This document shows positions 30,051 through 39,939 of a DNA stretch of 64,000 nucleotides, piece after piece. A program made the position numbers and the translations under genes. The DNA is from Bacteroidota bacterium (GTDB taxonomy: Bacteria > Bacteroidota > Bacteroidia > CAILMK01 > JACPUW01): NCBI GenBank assembly GCA_016192035.1, contig JACPUW010000004.1:1-64000 (forward strand), read 5' to 3'. Below the pieces are notes generated by a model that worked only from the letters and a program-made list of their open reading frames with translations, had not been told where the DNA came from and did no database searches. How positions within the stretch are numbered: position 1 is the first letter of the stretch; each line of letters starts with the position of its first letter.

Positions 30051-30828
30051 ATACCAAGGCACCGGCAACGATTTTATCATGGTGAATGCCTTGCCCGACA
30101 ACCTGAACGTAACCCCCGAACTTATTCGCAACCTGTGTGATAGAAAGTTTGGAATAGGTGCGGATGGGTTTATCCATATTCGCCGCCATGCCGATTATGA
30201 CTTTGACATGATGTATGCCAATAGCGATGGACGGGAATCGAGCATGTGTGGCAATGGTGGACGCTGTGCCGTGGCCTATGCCAATAAAATGGGATATTTC
30301 AATGGCAACAAAACGGTTTTTAAGGCCATAGATGGGATACACCATGCCCAAATCCTCCCTGACAATACCGTGTCACTTGGCATGAACGACGTACTAGAAG
30401 TGGTACGTGAAAACGGAGGGCTTCGACTGAATACCGGTTCACCCCACTATGTGGGTTTTGACCACGACCAGCAAGGGCCTATAACAGATTTTGTGGAATG
30501 GGCAAGGGCCATCCGTGCCTCGGCACCTTACCGGGATGCCGGTATCAATGTGAACTTGGTGACACCTAAGGGAAAAGATACCCTGCAAATGCGCACTTTT
30601 GAGCGCGGGGTAGAAAATGAAACCCTGTCATGCGGCACCGGTGCCGTGGCCGCAGCCATAGCCTGGCACCAACACGCGGGCCTGGGCAACGGCACTTTTT
30701 CCATAGGCATTCACACCCCGGGCGGCAAACTGCAGGTAGGTTTTGCGCATGGTGGAATATATGAAAAAGTAGTGCTCCAGGGCCCGGCCAATCACGTATT
30801 CTCCGGCCTAATACCCATAGGCACATGA
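30031..30828 (+). CDS. dapF: Diaminopimelate epimerase DapF
   Basis: Converts LL- to meso-diaminopimelate for lysine and peptidoglycan. Both catalytic cysteines are seen: SSMCGNGGRCAVAYA (about residues 72-86) and LSCGTGAVAAAIAW (about 200-213). The N-terminus YQGTGNDFIMV is typical. 265 aa. Two adjacent ATGs (30031, 30034) could serve. It overlaps the sigma-like gene upstream by 20 bp and the helicase downstream by ATGA. Confidence 0.95.
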   Translation: MMLRFDKYQGTGNDFIMVNALPDNLNVTPELIRNLCDRKFGIGADGFIHIRRHADYDFDMMYANSDGRESSMCGNGGRCAVAYANKMGYFNGNKTVFKAIDGIHHAQILPDNTVSLGMNDVLEVVRENGGLRLNTGSPHYVGFDHDQQGPITDFVEWARAIRASAPYRDAGINVNLVTPKGKDTLQMRTFERGVENETLSCGTGAVAAAIAWHQHAGLGNGTFSIGIHTPGGKLQVGFAHGGIYEKVVLQGPANHVFSGLIPIGT

Positions 30829-33686
30829 GGATAGAGACTTCAAGGCCGTATAGGCTCATTTATTCCTTACATCTGGACTCGGGCATTGGCCCACTTATAC
30901 AGTCATATGCCGTGCAAGAAACGGAAAATGGAAATTTAAGCCTTCATTATCAAAAACTTACATCAGCCAGTCTTCAAGATTACCCAGAGTTTTGCACACC
31001 TGAAAACAACACCATCCAGCGCATTATTGATGAGTTTTCTCCGGTAGCCATCAAAAACCGCTTTGGGCGAAAGACCGACAAGCCCACCGATTTTATGAAA
31101 GGTTTTTGTACCCCTGAAAACCTTGAAAAACTGCTCACCCCCTATGTACAAACCCGAATGCACCGCATATTGCAGGCGCTCAAGGGGACCGGGATATACC
31201 TTTATGAACGCGATAACCCTACGCATGCCCAATTATTTGTAGAAGAAAAACCAGCCGATGCCATTTTTCACTTTGAGCGCGGGCCTGAAGGCACCAAATA
31301 TTACCCTGTGCTTTTCCACCAGGGCAGATATTTGGATATCTCGGTGTGCAAGTGCCACTTATTGGTTAACGAAAACGCCTGGATCCTTGTGGGCAAGTCC
31401 ATTTATCATTTCCCCGATAACATAGACGGCATCAAGCTCAAAGCCTTTTTTGACAAGCCCTTTATCCAAGTACAAAAATCTTCGGAAAAGATCTACTTCC
31501 AAAAATTTGTGCGTCATACCGCCGAGCACTATCCGGTGGTATTCAAGGGGGTGTCAACCTCTACCCTGGCGCTGCCTCCCGTTTTTTTGGGCACCATTAC
31601 CAGAAATTACCCCAACGTGCTTCACATCAAGGCGCAGTACGGGGCCAATACCATAGACATAGATTCAAGACAACCCCGTTTGGTATCGCTGAAAAATACC
31701 GAAACGGATTTTGAAGCCATTTGCTATGAACGCCAAATGGATGCGGAACAGCACCTATGGCAGGTGCTGGAAGGCCTGGGGCTTGAGTATAAAAAAAATG
31801 CCCGCTTTGTATTGCCCGAAGGGCAAAGCCTAATGGCGGTCATCAACGAGCACTTCAATCAACTTAGGGACTTGGGCTTATCAATTGAACTCCTGGCATT
31901 TGAAAAGAAATTCAGGCTTTGCCAACCCTATTTTAGCCTTACCCTACACGATAGCGGCAAAACCGATTGGTTTGACGTAAAAGCCATTATCCGGTTTGGG
32001 GAATTTGAGGTGCCCTTTGCCAAGCTTAAGCGCAATATCCTGGACAAAGACCCACACTACAAATTGCCCAACGGCGAATACGCCTTGATACCGGAAGCGT
32101 GGTTTGCACAGTACCGATACTTGTTTGCCTTTTCTGAAAACCATGACCAGCAAGTAATTATAAAAAAACAGTTTGAGCATCTACTGTCAGGTGATGGACT
32201 GGGCGTAAATGGAATTGACAGCCATGAAACCAGCGCTGACTTGGCCCCGGCCAGGCTGCCCGTCCATTTGTCGGGGGTACTAAGGGAATACCAGAAAGTG
32301 GGTTTTGAGTGGATGTGGAGGCTCAAGGAAACTGGGCGTGGCGGGGTATTGGCCGATGACATGGGCCTGGGCAAGACCCTGCAAACCATCACATTGCTCA
32401 GTGCCGTGTATCAATCGGGCAAAGTTGCGCAGATAGACCTTTTCAATTTTGCGCAAGCCACCACCGAACCCACATTGATAGTAGTGCCTACCTCACTGGT
32501 GCATAACTGGGCCCACGAGCTTGACCGATTTGCACCCCAACTGACCTATTTGGTACACTATGGACCCAGCCGTGCACAAAACGCCAAAGCTTGGAAGAAT
32601 AAAAATGTGGTAATCACCACGTACGGCCTTATCAGAAATGACCTTGAACTGTTGCAAACCACCGTTTGGAAATACCTGATCCTAGACGAGAGTCACTATA
32701 TAAAAAACCCCATGGCCAAGGTTACCAAGCACCTAGGGCTCATTACCGCCAGTCACCGTTTGGCACTCACCGGCACGCCCATAGAGAACTCTCTCACCGA
32801 TCTATGGTCACAAATGAATTTCTTAAACCCAGGTGTATTGGGCAGTTTTTCCTTTTTCAAGTCAGAATTTGTAATCCCCATAGAAAAGAACGACAGCGAA
32901 ATACAAAAGATAACCTTAAAGAAGCTCACGTTTCCATACATCATGCGGCGCACCAAGGAAGAAGTAGCCCCCGAACTGCCCCCGCTCACCGAGCAATTGC
33001 TGTACTGTGAAATGGATGACCTACAGGCCCAACTGTATGAGGAGGTGAAATCACAATACCGAAACCTGCTTACCGATGCATCCACGCTAGACATGAAGAA
33101 TAGGTTTGTGCTGCTAAAAGGGCTCACGGAACTTAGGCTCATAGCCAATCATCCCCGCATGTACGACCCTCAAAGCACCCTTCCGTCGGGAAAGTTCTTT
33201 GAAATTGCCCACCGCTTGCTGGAAATACACGAAAGAAAGCATAAAATACTGGTTTTCTCACAGTTCACACGGCACTTAGCCCTTTTTGAAGAGTATTTGC
33301 AGCGCATGGGCATAGCCTATTCGCTGCTCACCGGAAAAACCCGCGACCGCCAATCTGCCGTTGGCCGTTTTACCCAGGGCCATGATTGCAATATATTTCT
33401 CATTTCGCTCAAGGCCGGGGGCACCGGGCTAAACCTTACCCAGGCCGACTACGTATTTGTGCTGGATCCTTGGTGGAACCCATTTGCCGAAAAACAGGCC
33501 ATAGACAGGGCCTATAGGATAGGACAGGACAAAAGTGTGTTTTCGTATAAGTTCATAGCCAAGGCATCCATAGAGGAGAAAATACTGCGGCTGCAAGAAA
33601 GGAAACGATTGCTGGCCAAGGAGTTCATACCCGCAGCTGGCAGTCTCGACTTTGATATTGAAGACCTAAGGGAGTTGTTTGCCTAA
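30825..33686 (+). CDS. SNF2-family DEAD/DEAH-box helicase (Swi2/Snf2 ATPase)
   Basis: 953 aa. N-terminal half of unknown function, without clear SWIM-type cysteines. Then a full SNF2 motor: motif I ADDMGLGKTLQTI (about residues 513-525), motif Ia VVPTSLVHNWAHEL, motif II LDESHYIKN (DESH instead of DEAH), motif III LALTGTPIENSL. The helicase C domain has VFSQFTRHLALFEEYL, ISLKAGGTGLNLTQADYVF and the arginine-finger motif DRAYRIGQ. Such bacterial Snf2 proteins probably act on RNA polymerase or DNA (RapA-like). Overlaps dapF by 4 bp. Confidence 0.92.
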   Translation: MRIETSRPYRLIYSLHLDSGIGPLIQSYAVQETENGNLSLHYQKLTSASLQDYPEFCTPENNTIQRIIDEFSPVAIKNRFGRKTDKPTDFMKGFCTPENLEKLLTPYVQTRMHRILQALKGTGIYLYERDNPTHAQLFVEEKPADAIFHFERGPEGTKYYPVLFHQGRYLDISVCKCHLLVNENAWILVGKSIYHFPDNIDGIKLKAFFDKPFIQVQKSSEKIYFQKFVRHTAEHYPVVFKGVSTSTLALPPVFLGTITRNYPNVLHIKAQYGANTIDIDSRQPRLVSLKNTETDFEAICYERQMDAEQHLWQVLEGLGLEYKKNARFVLPEGQSLMAVINEHFNQLRDLGLSIELLAFEKKFRLCQPYFSLTLHDSGKTDWFDVKAIIRFGEFEVPFAKLKRNILDKDPHYKLPNGEYALIPEAWFAQYRYLFAFSENHDQQVIIKKQFEHLLSGDGLGVNGIDSHETSADLAPARLPVHLSGVLREYQKVGFEWMWRLKETGRGGVLADDMGLGKTLQTITLLSAVYQSGKVAQIDLFNFAQATTEPTLIVVPTSLVHNWAHELDRFAPQLTYLVHYGPSRAQNAKAWKNKNVVITTYGLIRNDLELLQTTVWKYLILDESHYIKNPMAKVTKHLGLITASHRLALTGTPIENSLTDLWSQMNFLNPGVLGSFSFFKSEFVIPIEKNDSEIQKITLKKLTFPYIMRRTKEEVAPELPPLTEQLLYCEMDDLQAQLYEEVKSQYRNLLTDASTLDMKNRFVLLKGLTELRLIANHPRMYDPQSTLPSGKFFEIAHRLLEIHERKHKILVFSQFTRHLALFEEYLQRMGIAYSLLTGKTRDRQSAVGRFTQGHDCNIFLISLKAGGTGLNLTQADYVFVLDPWWNPFAEKQAIDRAYRIGQDKSVFSYKFIAKASIEEKILRLQERKRLLAKEFIPAAGSLDFDIEDLRELFA

Positions 33687-33703
33687 GTGTGGCAGGGCCA
33701 CGG

Positions 33704-35497
33704 CTACCGGTTCATGGAGATAAGGAACTCCTCGTTGTTGAGGGTATGTTTCATCCTGTCTTTCAAGAATTCAATGGCTTCTTCAGGGTTCATGTCGGTA
33801 AGCATTTTGCGCAGGATCCACATACGTTGGAGTATGGTCTTGTCCACGAGCATTTCTTCCCGGCGGGTGCTTGATGCAGGCACGTCAATGGCAGGATATA
33901 CCCGCTTGTTGGCCAGCTTTCTGTCAAGCTGCAATTCCATATTGCCGGTACCCTTAAATTCTTCAAAGATCACCTCGTCCATGCGCGAACCCGTGTCGGT
34001 AAGGGCGGTGGCCAGAATGGTTAGCGAGCCCCCGTTTTCCACATTTCTTGCTGCACCAAAAAAGCGCTTCGGTTTGTGCAAGGCATTGGAATCCACTCCA
34101 CCGCTCAGTATCTTGCCCGAAGCGGGGGCAGTGGTGTTGTAAGCCCTGGCCAATCGGGTTATGGAGTCGAGCAGGATCACCACATCGTGTCCGCACTCTA
34201 CCAGCCTTTTGGCCTTTTCCAGCACTATGCCGGCTATGCGCGTGTGGCGGTCGGCGGGTTCGTCAAAAGTGGACGACACCACTTCGGCCTTTACGTTTCG
34301 GGCCATATCGGTCACCTCCTCAGGCCGCTCGTCTATAAGGAGGATAATGAGATAAATCTCCGGGTGATTTTTGGCAATTGCATTGGCTATTTGCTGTAGG
34401 AGAATGGTTTTGCCCGTTTTTGGTTGGGCCACTATCAAGCCACGCTGCCCCTTGCCTATGGGTGAAAAAAGGTCAATGATCCGGGTGGAATACTCGTCCT
34501 TCTTGTATTGCAGGTTGAGCTTTTCATTGGGAAAAAGCGGCGTAAGGTGCTCAAAAAGTACGCGGTCGCGCACCTCTTCGGGCAAGCGGCCATTGATGCG
34601 GTCCACCTTTACCAGCGCGAAATACTTCTCCCCCTCTTTGGGTGGCCTCACTACCCCGCGAATGGTGTCGCCGGTGCGAAGGCTAAAGAGTTTAATCTGT
34701 GATGGCGAAACATATACGTCGTCGGGGGATGGCATATAGTTGTAATCGGCGGAGCGCAAGAACCCATAGCCTTCAGGTATAAACTCCATTACGGCTTCGC
34801 AAACGATATGCCCCTCAAAATCATATGATTTGGTAAGTGAATGGTCGTTGCGTTGTGGCTGTTGCTGGGCCGACTGCTGGCCTTGTCGCGGTGCTTGGTC
34901 TTGGCGGTTGAAGTCTCGGCCTTGGTCATAGCGCTGGTTTTGGCCATATCGCTGGTTCCGGTCGTCCCGTCGCCTCTCTTCATATTGCCTGGGTTCGTTT
35001 CTTGGCATTTCCACACGTTCCGGTTCGCGCCTATCGGGCATCAGGAGCGGCGATTCAATTCTTTCCACGGCTACTTTTTCATCTTCGGCACCTGCACTCT
35101 CCTCTTGCCCATTTCCTTCATTTTTAACGGGTATGCGTTTCCTCAGGCGCTTTACCGCTGCGGCATCGTCCCCGTTTTCCAACCTTTCCATACTTGCCAC
35201 TTCCCCTTTGTTTTCAGTTGTAGGTACATCAAACACCACCGCATTGGCGCCTGTCACATCGGTAGGGGTTTCTACCGGGGCCAATTCTGTCTCCGGTGGC
35301 AATATGTCTTTATGAATCAATGATTTAATAACCTTTGGTGCGGCAGGTTGGTCTTTGTGCATTTCCTTGATCTTATTGGTCAATTCCACTACAAGCTCGG
35401 TCTTTTTTAGCTTCTTATAGTTCTTTATGTCAAAATCTTTGGCCAATTGTTGGAGTTCGGCCAATAAACGCGCGTCAAGCGTTTCAATATCAATCAT
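33704..35497 (-). CDS. rho: Transcription termination factor Rho with long disordered insertion
   Basis: Hexameric RNA-dependent ATPase. The N-terminal Rho domain (about residues 5-45) is followed by a long low-complexity insertion (about 60-215) rich in Glu, then Arg, Gln, Asn and Tyr ([18 protein letters not shown]). Next is the RNA-binding cold-shock-like domain ([20 protein letters not shown]). The motor has Walker [16 protein letters not shown] and Walker [14 protein letters not shown]. 597 aa against about 420 for enterobacterial Rho; the excess is the insertion, a known feature of Bacteroidota Rho. A perfect minus-strand promoter box lies upstream at 35603-35610. Confidence 0.96.
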   Translation of the reverse strand: MIDIETLDARLLAELQQLAKDFDIKNYKKLKKTELVVELTNKIKEMHKDQPAAPKVIKSLIHKDILPPETELAPVETPTDVTGANAVVFDVPTTENKGEVASMERLENGDDAAAVKRLRKRIPVKNEGNGQEESAGAEDEKVAVERIESPLLMPDRREPERVEMPRNEPRQYEERRRDDRNQRYGQNQRYDQGRDFNRQDQAPRQGQQSAQQQPQRNDHSLTKSYDFEGHIVCEAVMEFIPEGYGFLRSADYNYMPSPDDVYVSPSQIKLFSLRTGDTIRGVVRPPKEGEKYFALVKVDRINGRLPEEVRDRVLFEHLTPLFPNEKLNLQYKKDEYSTRIIDLFSPIGKGQRGLIVAQPKTGKTILLQQIANAIAKNHPEIYLIILLIDERPEEVTDMARNVKAEVVSSTFDEPADRHTRIAGIVLEKAKRLVECGHDVVILLDSITRLARAYNTTAPASGKILSGGVDSNALHKPKRFFGAARNVENGGSLTILATALTDTGSRMDEVIFEEFKGTGNMELQLDRKLANKRVYPAIDVPASSTRREEMLVDKTILQRMWILRKMLTDMNPEEAIEFLKDRMKHTLNNEEFLISMNR

Positions 35498-35602
35498 GGG
35501 TATAAATGTGGTTTTTCTGAAATAACAACGCCGGATATACAGCTAAGGATTTTGGGTAAGAGCCTGCCAATCGAAGAATTGCGTAAGTGCTGCTCTCGGG
35601 GG

Positions 35603-35610
35603 CAAATATA
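35603..35610 (-). promoter_or_regulatory. -7 box TATATTTG for rho
   Basis: The plus strand reads CAAATATA, perfect TAnnTTTG on the minus strand, about 105 bp before the rho ATG and 17 bp from the E2 gene stop. The long leader could allow autoregulation of rho, as known in other bacteria. Confidence 0.55.
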
Positions 35611-35626
35611 GGTTTTGTAAAATATC

Positions 35627-36883
35627 TCAAGCCAATATGCGCAGGGGCTCTTCTAAATATTGGGCCAGGGTTTGGAGAAACCGTGCCCCTACCGCGCCGT
35701 CCACCACCCGGTGGTCACATGATAGTGTCACCTTCATGGTGTTGCCCACTACCATTTGCCCATTTTTTACCACTGGCTGCTGTACTATGGCGCCTACAGC
35801 CAAGATACAGGCATCAGGGGGATTGATTATGGCCGTAAATTGCTCAATACCAAACATTCCCAAGTTTGAAATGGTAAAAGTGTTTCCAGAAAACTCCTCA
35901 GGTTGCAGTTTCTTGTCCTTGGCCTTTTGTGCCAGTTCGCGCACTTCGGTTGATATGGCTGCTATGCCTTTTCTATCGGCATGTTTCACCACGGGCACTA
36001 TAAGGCCCTCGTCTATGGCGGTAGCCACACCTATGTGGATATCTGAATGGTAACGCAAAAAATCGCCGTGCCATGAGGCGTTAACCTTGGGATTGGCCCT
36101 CAGTGCCGCCGCTACGGCCTTTATAAGTATGTCGTTGTATGAAACCTTGGCCCCCAAAAACTCATTGATGGCCGCCCTTGCCTCTACTACCCTGTCCATG
36201 TCCAGTTGTCGGGTGAGGTAAAAATGCGGCGCACTGAACTTACTCTCCGAGAGCCTTCGGGCTATTGACTTGCGCATTTGGCTGAGCGGCACATCTTGCG
36301 CTGCCCCACTGGAGGCATATGGCACTGCCGCTACCCGGGCAGTATTTGCCGCAGGACTATAGTTCTCCACATCTTTCTTCACTATCCTACCCCCTTCTCC
36401 GCTTCCCTTTAGTTGCCTCAGGTCAATGCCACTATCACTGGCCACCTTGCGCGCCAGCGGCGAAGCCTTTATCCTTCCCTCATTCTCCGGCCCGGCCTTT
36501 TCGTTAGTTATATCATTCTTGTCCAATACGTTTACGTTTTCAACTGGGACAGGGCTATTTACTTCCGCTTCAGGTGCCCCTGTGTTATCCGGCCCCTCGG
36601 CGGCAGCCTGCTTGGCAGCCTGTAGCGCAGTGCTTATGTCCTCACCGGCCTTGCCTATCACGCACATGATCCCGCCCACGGGTACCGTTTGTCCGGGCTT
36701 TGCCTCAATATGTAGGAGCACCCCGCTCACCTGCGAATCGAAATCCATGGTAGCCTTGTCTGTCTCCACCTCGGCCAAAACATCACCAATTTTCAGTGAA
36801 TCACCCACTTTAGCAATCCAGTTTACCACCACGCCTTCTTCCATGGTGTCGCTCATTCTCCTCATTTTAACAACTTCGGCCAT
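35627..36883 (-). CDS. pdhC: Pyruvate dehydrogenase E2, dihydrolipoamide acetyltransferase
   Basis: 2-oxoacid dehydrogenase E2 core protein. One lipoyl domain (residues about 1-78, lipoyl-lysine in VETDKATMDF). Then an Ala/Pro-rich linker. The E1/E3 peripheral-subunit-binding domain is about 130-170 (ASPLARKVASDSGIDL). The catalytic domain has DHRVVDGAVGARFL near the C-terminus (catalytic His and Asp). About 418 aa. I place the start at the ATG at 36883 (MAEVVKMRRMSDTMEEG) because it matches the family; 15 codons more are open upstream. The lipoyl-domain number of one and PDH-type motifs favour pyruvate over other oxoacids, without certainty. Confidence 0.93.
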   Translation of the reverse strand: MAEVVKMRRMSDTMEEGVVVNWIAKVGDSLKIGDVLAEVETDKATMDFDSQVSGVLLHIEAKPGQTVPVGGIMCVIGKAGEDISTALQAAKQAAAEGPDNTGAPEAEVNSPVPVENVNVLDKNDITNEKAGPENEGRIKASPLARKVASDSGIDLRQLKGSGEGGRIVKKDVENYSPAANTARVAAVPYASSGAAQDVPLSQMRKSIARRLSESKFSAPHFYLTRQLDMDRVVEARAAINEFLGAKVSYNDILIKAVAAALRANPKVNASWHGDFLRYHSDIHIGVATAIDEGLIVPVVKHADRKGIAAISTEVRELAQKAKDKKLQPEEFSGNTFTISNLGMFGIEQFTAIINPPDACILAVGAIVQQPVVKNGQMVVGNTMKVTLSCDHRVVDGAVGARFLQTLAQYLEEPLRILA

Positions 36884-36948
36884 GATATGGGGATGCTTTT
36901 TATCAGTTATATATTTAATTACAAGCAAATAAGCCGCTTGTATTGGGG

Positions 36949-36956
36949 CAAAATTA
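36949..36956 (-). promoter_or_regulatory. -7 box TAATTTTG for the E2 gene
   Basis: The plus strand reads CAAAATTA. Perfect consensus on the minus strand, 65 bp before the chosen ATG at 36883. Confidence 0.5.
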
Positions 36957-37046
36957 CATCAGCCCATAGGCAATAACCTGCACCCGGGCACTTTGTTTAC
37001 CCCACGGCCTGGGCAAGTCCATATCTATGGCATATGCCCCTGGGAG

Positions 37047-37054
37047 TATTTTTG
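37047..37054 (+). promoter_or_regulatory. -7 box TATTTTTG for thyA-folA
   Basis: Perfect consensus, 36 bp before the thyA ATG at 37091. It lies downstream of another in-frame ATG-like start at 37034, so transcription from here would exclude that longer form. Confidence 0.55.
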
Positions 37055-37090
37055 ACCCAGTACCAAACCATAGGCCAAATACTTACCGAT

Positions 37091-37885
37091 ATGAAGCAAT
37101 ACCTTGATTTGCTAAGACATGTAATGGAAAATGGGCAAGACAAGGGAGATAGGACAGGTACCGGTACCCGCAGTGTATTTGGGTATCAAATGCGGTTTTC
37201 CCTAATGGAGGGTTTCCCTTTGGTGACCACCAAAAAAGTCCACCTTAAGTCGGTGATTTATGAGTTGCTATGGTTTCTGCGAGGCGACACCAACATACAG
37301 TACCTCAAAGAACACGGTGTGGGTATTTGGGATGAATGGGCAGATGAAAATGGCAATCTAGGGCCTGTGTATGGGGCTCAGTGGCGCAGTTGGCCTGGGC
37401 CTGATGGACGGATACATGACCAAATAAGCCAAGCGGTGGACACCATTAGGCGCAACCCCGATTCCAGGCGGATCATAGTGAATGCCTGGAATGTGGCCCA
37501 ACTCCAGGATATGGCCCTAACTCCTTGCCATGCACTGTTTCAGTTTTATGTAGCAAACAACACGCTCAGCTGCCATATGTACCAGCGCAGTGCCGACCTG
37601 TTTTTAGGGGTTCCCTTCAATATAGCTTCCTATGCACTGCTCACCATAATGGTAGCCCAGGTGTGTGGATTGACCCCAGGTGATTTTATCCATAGTTTTG
37701 GCGATGCCCATATATACTCCAATCATTTTGAGCAGGTGAATTTGCAGCTGCAACGCAGCCCCAAGCCCCTGCCCTCCATGAGGCTCAATCCGGCCATTAC
37801 CAATATTTTTGGGTTTGACTACGGTGATTTTGAATTGCTGGGATATGAACCACACCCCCACATTAAGGCACCAATAGCCGTGTAG
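37091..37885 (+). CDS. thyA: Thymidylate synthase ThyA
   Basis: Methylates dUMP to dTMP with methylenetetrahydrofolate, producing dihydrofolate. Conserved segments: [12 protein letters not shown] (about residues 20-31), [15 protein letters not shown] (about 58-72), the nucleophile in [12 protein letters not shown] (Cys about 146), [20 protein letters not shown] and the C-terminal [10 protein letters not shown]. 264 aa, the standard length. One base separates its stop from the folA ATG. Confidence 0.97.
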   Translation: MKQYLDLLRHVMENGQDKGDRTGTGTRSVFGYQMRFSLMEGFPLVTTKKVHLKSVIYELLWFLRGDTNIQYLKEHGVGIWDEWADENGNLGPVYGAQWRSWPGPDGRIHDQISQAVDTIRRNPDSRRIIVNAWNVAQLQDMALTPCHALFQFYVANNTLSCHMYQRSADLFLGVPFNIASYALLTIMVAQVCGLTPGDFIHSFGDAHIYSNHFEQVNLQLQRSPKPLPSMRLNPAITNIFGFDYGDFELLGYEPHPHIKAPIAV

Positions 37886-37886
37886 C

Positions 37887-38390
37887 ATGAAAGTATCCAT
37901 AGTAGTGGCCGTTGCCAGCAACTTGACAATTGGCAAGAACAACGACTTGGTTTGGCACCTACCCCGCGATTTGGCCTATTTTAAGCGGATAACCCTGGGT
38001 CACCACCTCCTTATGGGCAGCAACACATTTAAGGCGCTTGGCAAACCCCTGCCCAGGCGCCGCCACATAGTAGTGAGCAGTGGCGGATCTGTGGGGTATG
38101 AAGAGGTTTCCGTGGTACAGTCGGTACGCCAAGGAATTGAGCTAGCGCGGCAACGTGGTGAAACGGAGCTCTTTGTTACCGGGGGCGGACAGATTTACAG
38201 GTACTGCTTAGAACAGGGACTAATTGACAAGTGCTATATCACCCGGATACACCAAGATTTTGAAGGGGATACGCAGTTCTTGGGGTTTGAGCCTAGCCGG
38301 TGGAACCTCATTGGCAAGGTGGATTACAGCGCCGACCAAGACAATGCCCAGGCCATGAGTTTTGAGCACTACGCCAAGAAAATGGCCTAG
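37887..38390 (+). CDS. folA: Dihydrofolate reductase FolA
   Basis: Regenerates tetrahydrofolate after the ThyA reaction, with NADPH. Substrate and cofactor segments: [29 protein letters not shown] (given in part), [16 protein letters not shown] (about 42-57) and [11 protein letters not shown] (about 97-107). 167 aa. Forms an operon with thyA. Its TAG stop shares the palindrome CTAG with the convergent proS stop. Confidence 0.95.
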   Translation: MKVSIVVAVASNLTIGKNNDLVWHLPRDLAYFKRITLGHHLLMGSNTFKALGKPLPRRRHIVVSSGGSVGYEEVSVVQSVRQGIELARQRGETELFVTGGGQIYRYCLEQGLIDKCYITRIHQDFEGDTQFLGFEPSRWNLIGKVDYSADQDNAQAMSFEHYAKKMA

Positions 38391-39865
38391 TATGCCTTGG
38401 CAAATAGCACTTTACGGGTAGAAGGCTTGCCCGTAAGCACGCAAGTGCCTGGCTCATCCGCGCCATCCAGGGGTATGCACCTAATGGTTGCCTTAGTTTT
38501 TTCCTTTATCTCCAGCTCGGTAGCAGTGGTGCCGTCCCAGTGGGCATACACAAACCCGGGCCGGTTGGCTATCATGTCCTCAAATTCATTCCAATTGTGG
38601 GCATGATATATATGCGACTCCCTGAATGACAACGCTTTTTGATAAATAGCCTCCTGCATTTCACCAAGTAGGCGCTCTATTCGGATGTCAATGCCTTCAA
38701 TAGGCACGTTTTCCTTGGTTTGCTCATCCCTTCTGGCCAATTCCGCAGTACCGTTCTCTAAGTCGCGGAGCCCTATGGCCAGCCTTATGGGCACCCCCTG
38801 CAATTCATATTCGGCAAATTTCCAACCCGGCCTTTGGTTGTCGCGGTCATCGTATTTTACCGCTATGCCCCTGGCCTTAAGCGCGCCAACAATTTCCTTC
38901 ACCCTAATGGTAATGGTTTCAAGTTGTCCCAAATCCCTATATACTGGCACTATCACCACTTGTATGGGTGCCACCTTGGGCGGCAAAACCAAGCCTTTGT
39001 TGTCAGAATGGGCCATGATCAGTGCACCTATAAGCCTGGTGGACACGCCCCAAGAGGTAGCCCAAACGTGCTCCTGTTTTCCTTCTTTATTGGCAAAAGT
39101 CACATTGAACGCCTTGGCAAAGTTCTGGCCCAGAAAATGGGATGTGCCGGCCTGGAGCGCCTTACCGTCTTGCATCATGGCCTCAATACAATACGTCTCT
39201 TCTGCGCCCGCAAACCGTTCATGCGCCGTTTTTACCCCCTTTATAACCGGAATTGCCAGGAACCTTTCGGCAAAATCGGCATACACATCGAGCATCTTTC
39301 TGGTTTCTTCCAGGGCTTCTTGGGCACTGGCATGGGCCGTATGTCCTTCTTGCCAAAGGAACTCAGCGGTGCGCAGAAACAAACGGGTGCGCATTTCCCA
39401 TCGCACCACATTGGCCCACTGATTGATAAGCAAGGGCAAATCGCGGTATGACTGTATCCAATTCTTGTAGGTGTTCCATATGATGGCCTCACTGGTGGGC
39501 CTCACCACCAATTCCTCCTCCAACTTGGCATCTGGATCTACCATGAGCTTGCCCTTATGGGCTTCGTCGGCCTTGAGCCTATAGTGGGTTACCACTGCGC
39601 ATTCCTTGGCAAAACCCTCCGCGTTCTTTTCTTCAGCCTCAAACAGCGACTTTGGCACAAACAAGGGGAAATAGGCATTCACATGTCCTGTTTCCTTAAA
39701 CATTCTGTCCAGTTCAGCTTGCATCTTCTCCCATATGGCATAGCCATGGGGTTTTATTACCATACATCCTTTCACCGCCGAGTGCTCGGCCATACCCGCT
39801 TGTTTCACAATGTCATTATACCACTCTGAGTAGTCCTCTTCTTTTGGGGTTATTTTGTCGGCCAT
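38387..39865 (-). CDS. proS: Prolyl-tRNA synthetase ProS (archaeal/eukaryote-like short form)
   Basis: Class II aminoacyl-tRNA synthetase. Motif 2 is [25 protein letters not shown] (given here only as [14 protein letters not shown]), motif 3 is in [19 protein letters not shown]. Anticodon-binding domain and a C-terminal zinc-like domain complete the 492 aa. It lacks the large insertion domain of E. coli-type ProRS, as is usual in Bacteroidota. Convergent with folA; the stops overlap by 4 bp. Confidence 0.95.
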   Translation of the reverse strand: MADKITPKEEDYSEWYNDIVKQAGMAEHSAVKGCMVIKPHGYAIWEKMQAELDRMFKETGHVNAYFPLFVPKSLFEAEEKNAEGFAKECAVVTHYRLKADEAHKGKLMVDPDAKLEEELVVRPTSEAIIWNTYKNWIQSYRDLPLLINQWANVVRWEMRTRLFLRTAEFLWQEGHTAHASAQEALEETRKMLDVYADFAERFLAIPVIKGVKTAHERFAGAEETYCIEAMMQDGKALQAGTSHFLGQNFAKAFNVTFANKEGKQEHVWATSWGVSTRLIGALIMAHSDNKGLVLPPKVAPIQVVIVPVYRDLGQLETITIRVKEIVGALKARGIAVKYDDRDNQRPGWKFAEYELQGVPIRLAIGLRDLENGTAELARRDEQTKENVPIEGIDIRIERLLGEMQEAIYQKALSFRESHIYHAHNWNEFEDMIANRPGFVYAHWDGTTATELEIKEKTKATIRCIPLDGADEPGTCVLTGKPSTRKVLFAKAY

Positions 39866-39917
39866 GTAGCTTTTACTTTGGAATGGTAATTGGGTTTACA
39901 CGTTCAAGAAATCGCAA

Positions 39918-39925
39918 CAAACTTA
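39918..39925 (-). promoter_or_regulatory. -7 box TAAGTTTG for proS
   Basis: The plus strand reads CAAACTTA; perfect minus-strand consensus 52 bp before the proS ATG. It lies just upstream of the divergent lipoprotein gene, so the transcripts probably overlap at their 5' ends. Confidence 0.5.
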
Positions 39926-39939
39926 AATACCATACTACG

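Noticed and set aside
38387-39865. Archaeal-type ProS as evidence of horizontal transfer
   Set aside because: The short ProRS form is the usual one in Bacteroidota, so nothing needs explaining.
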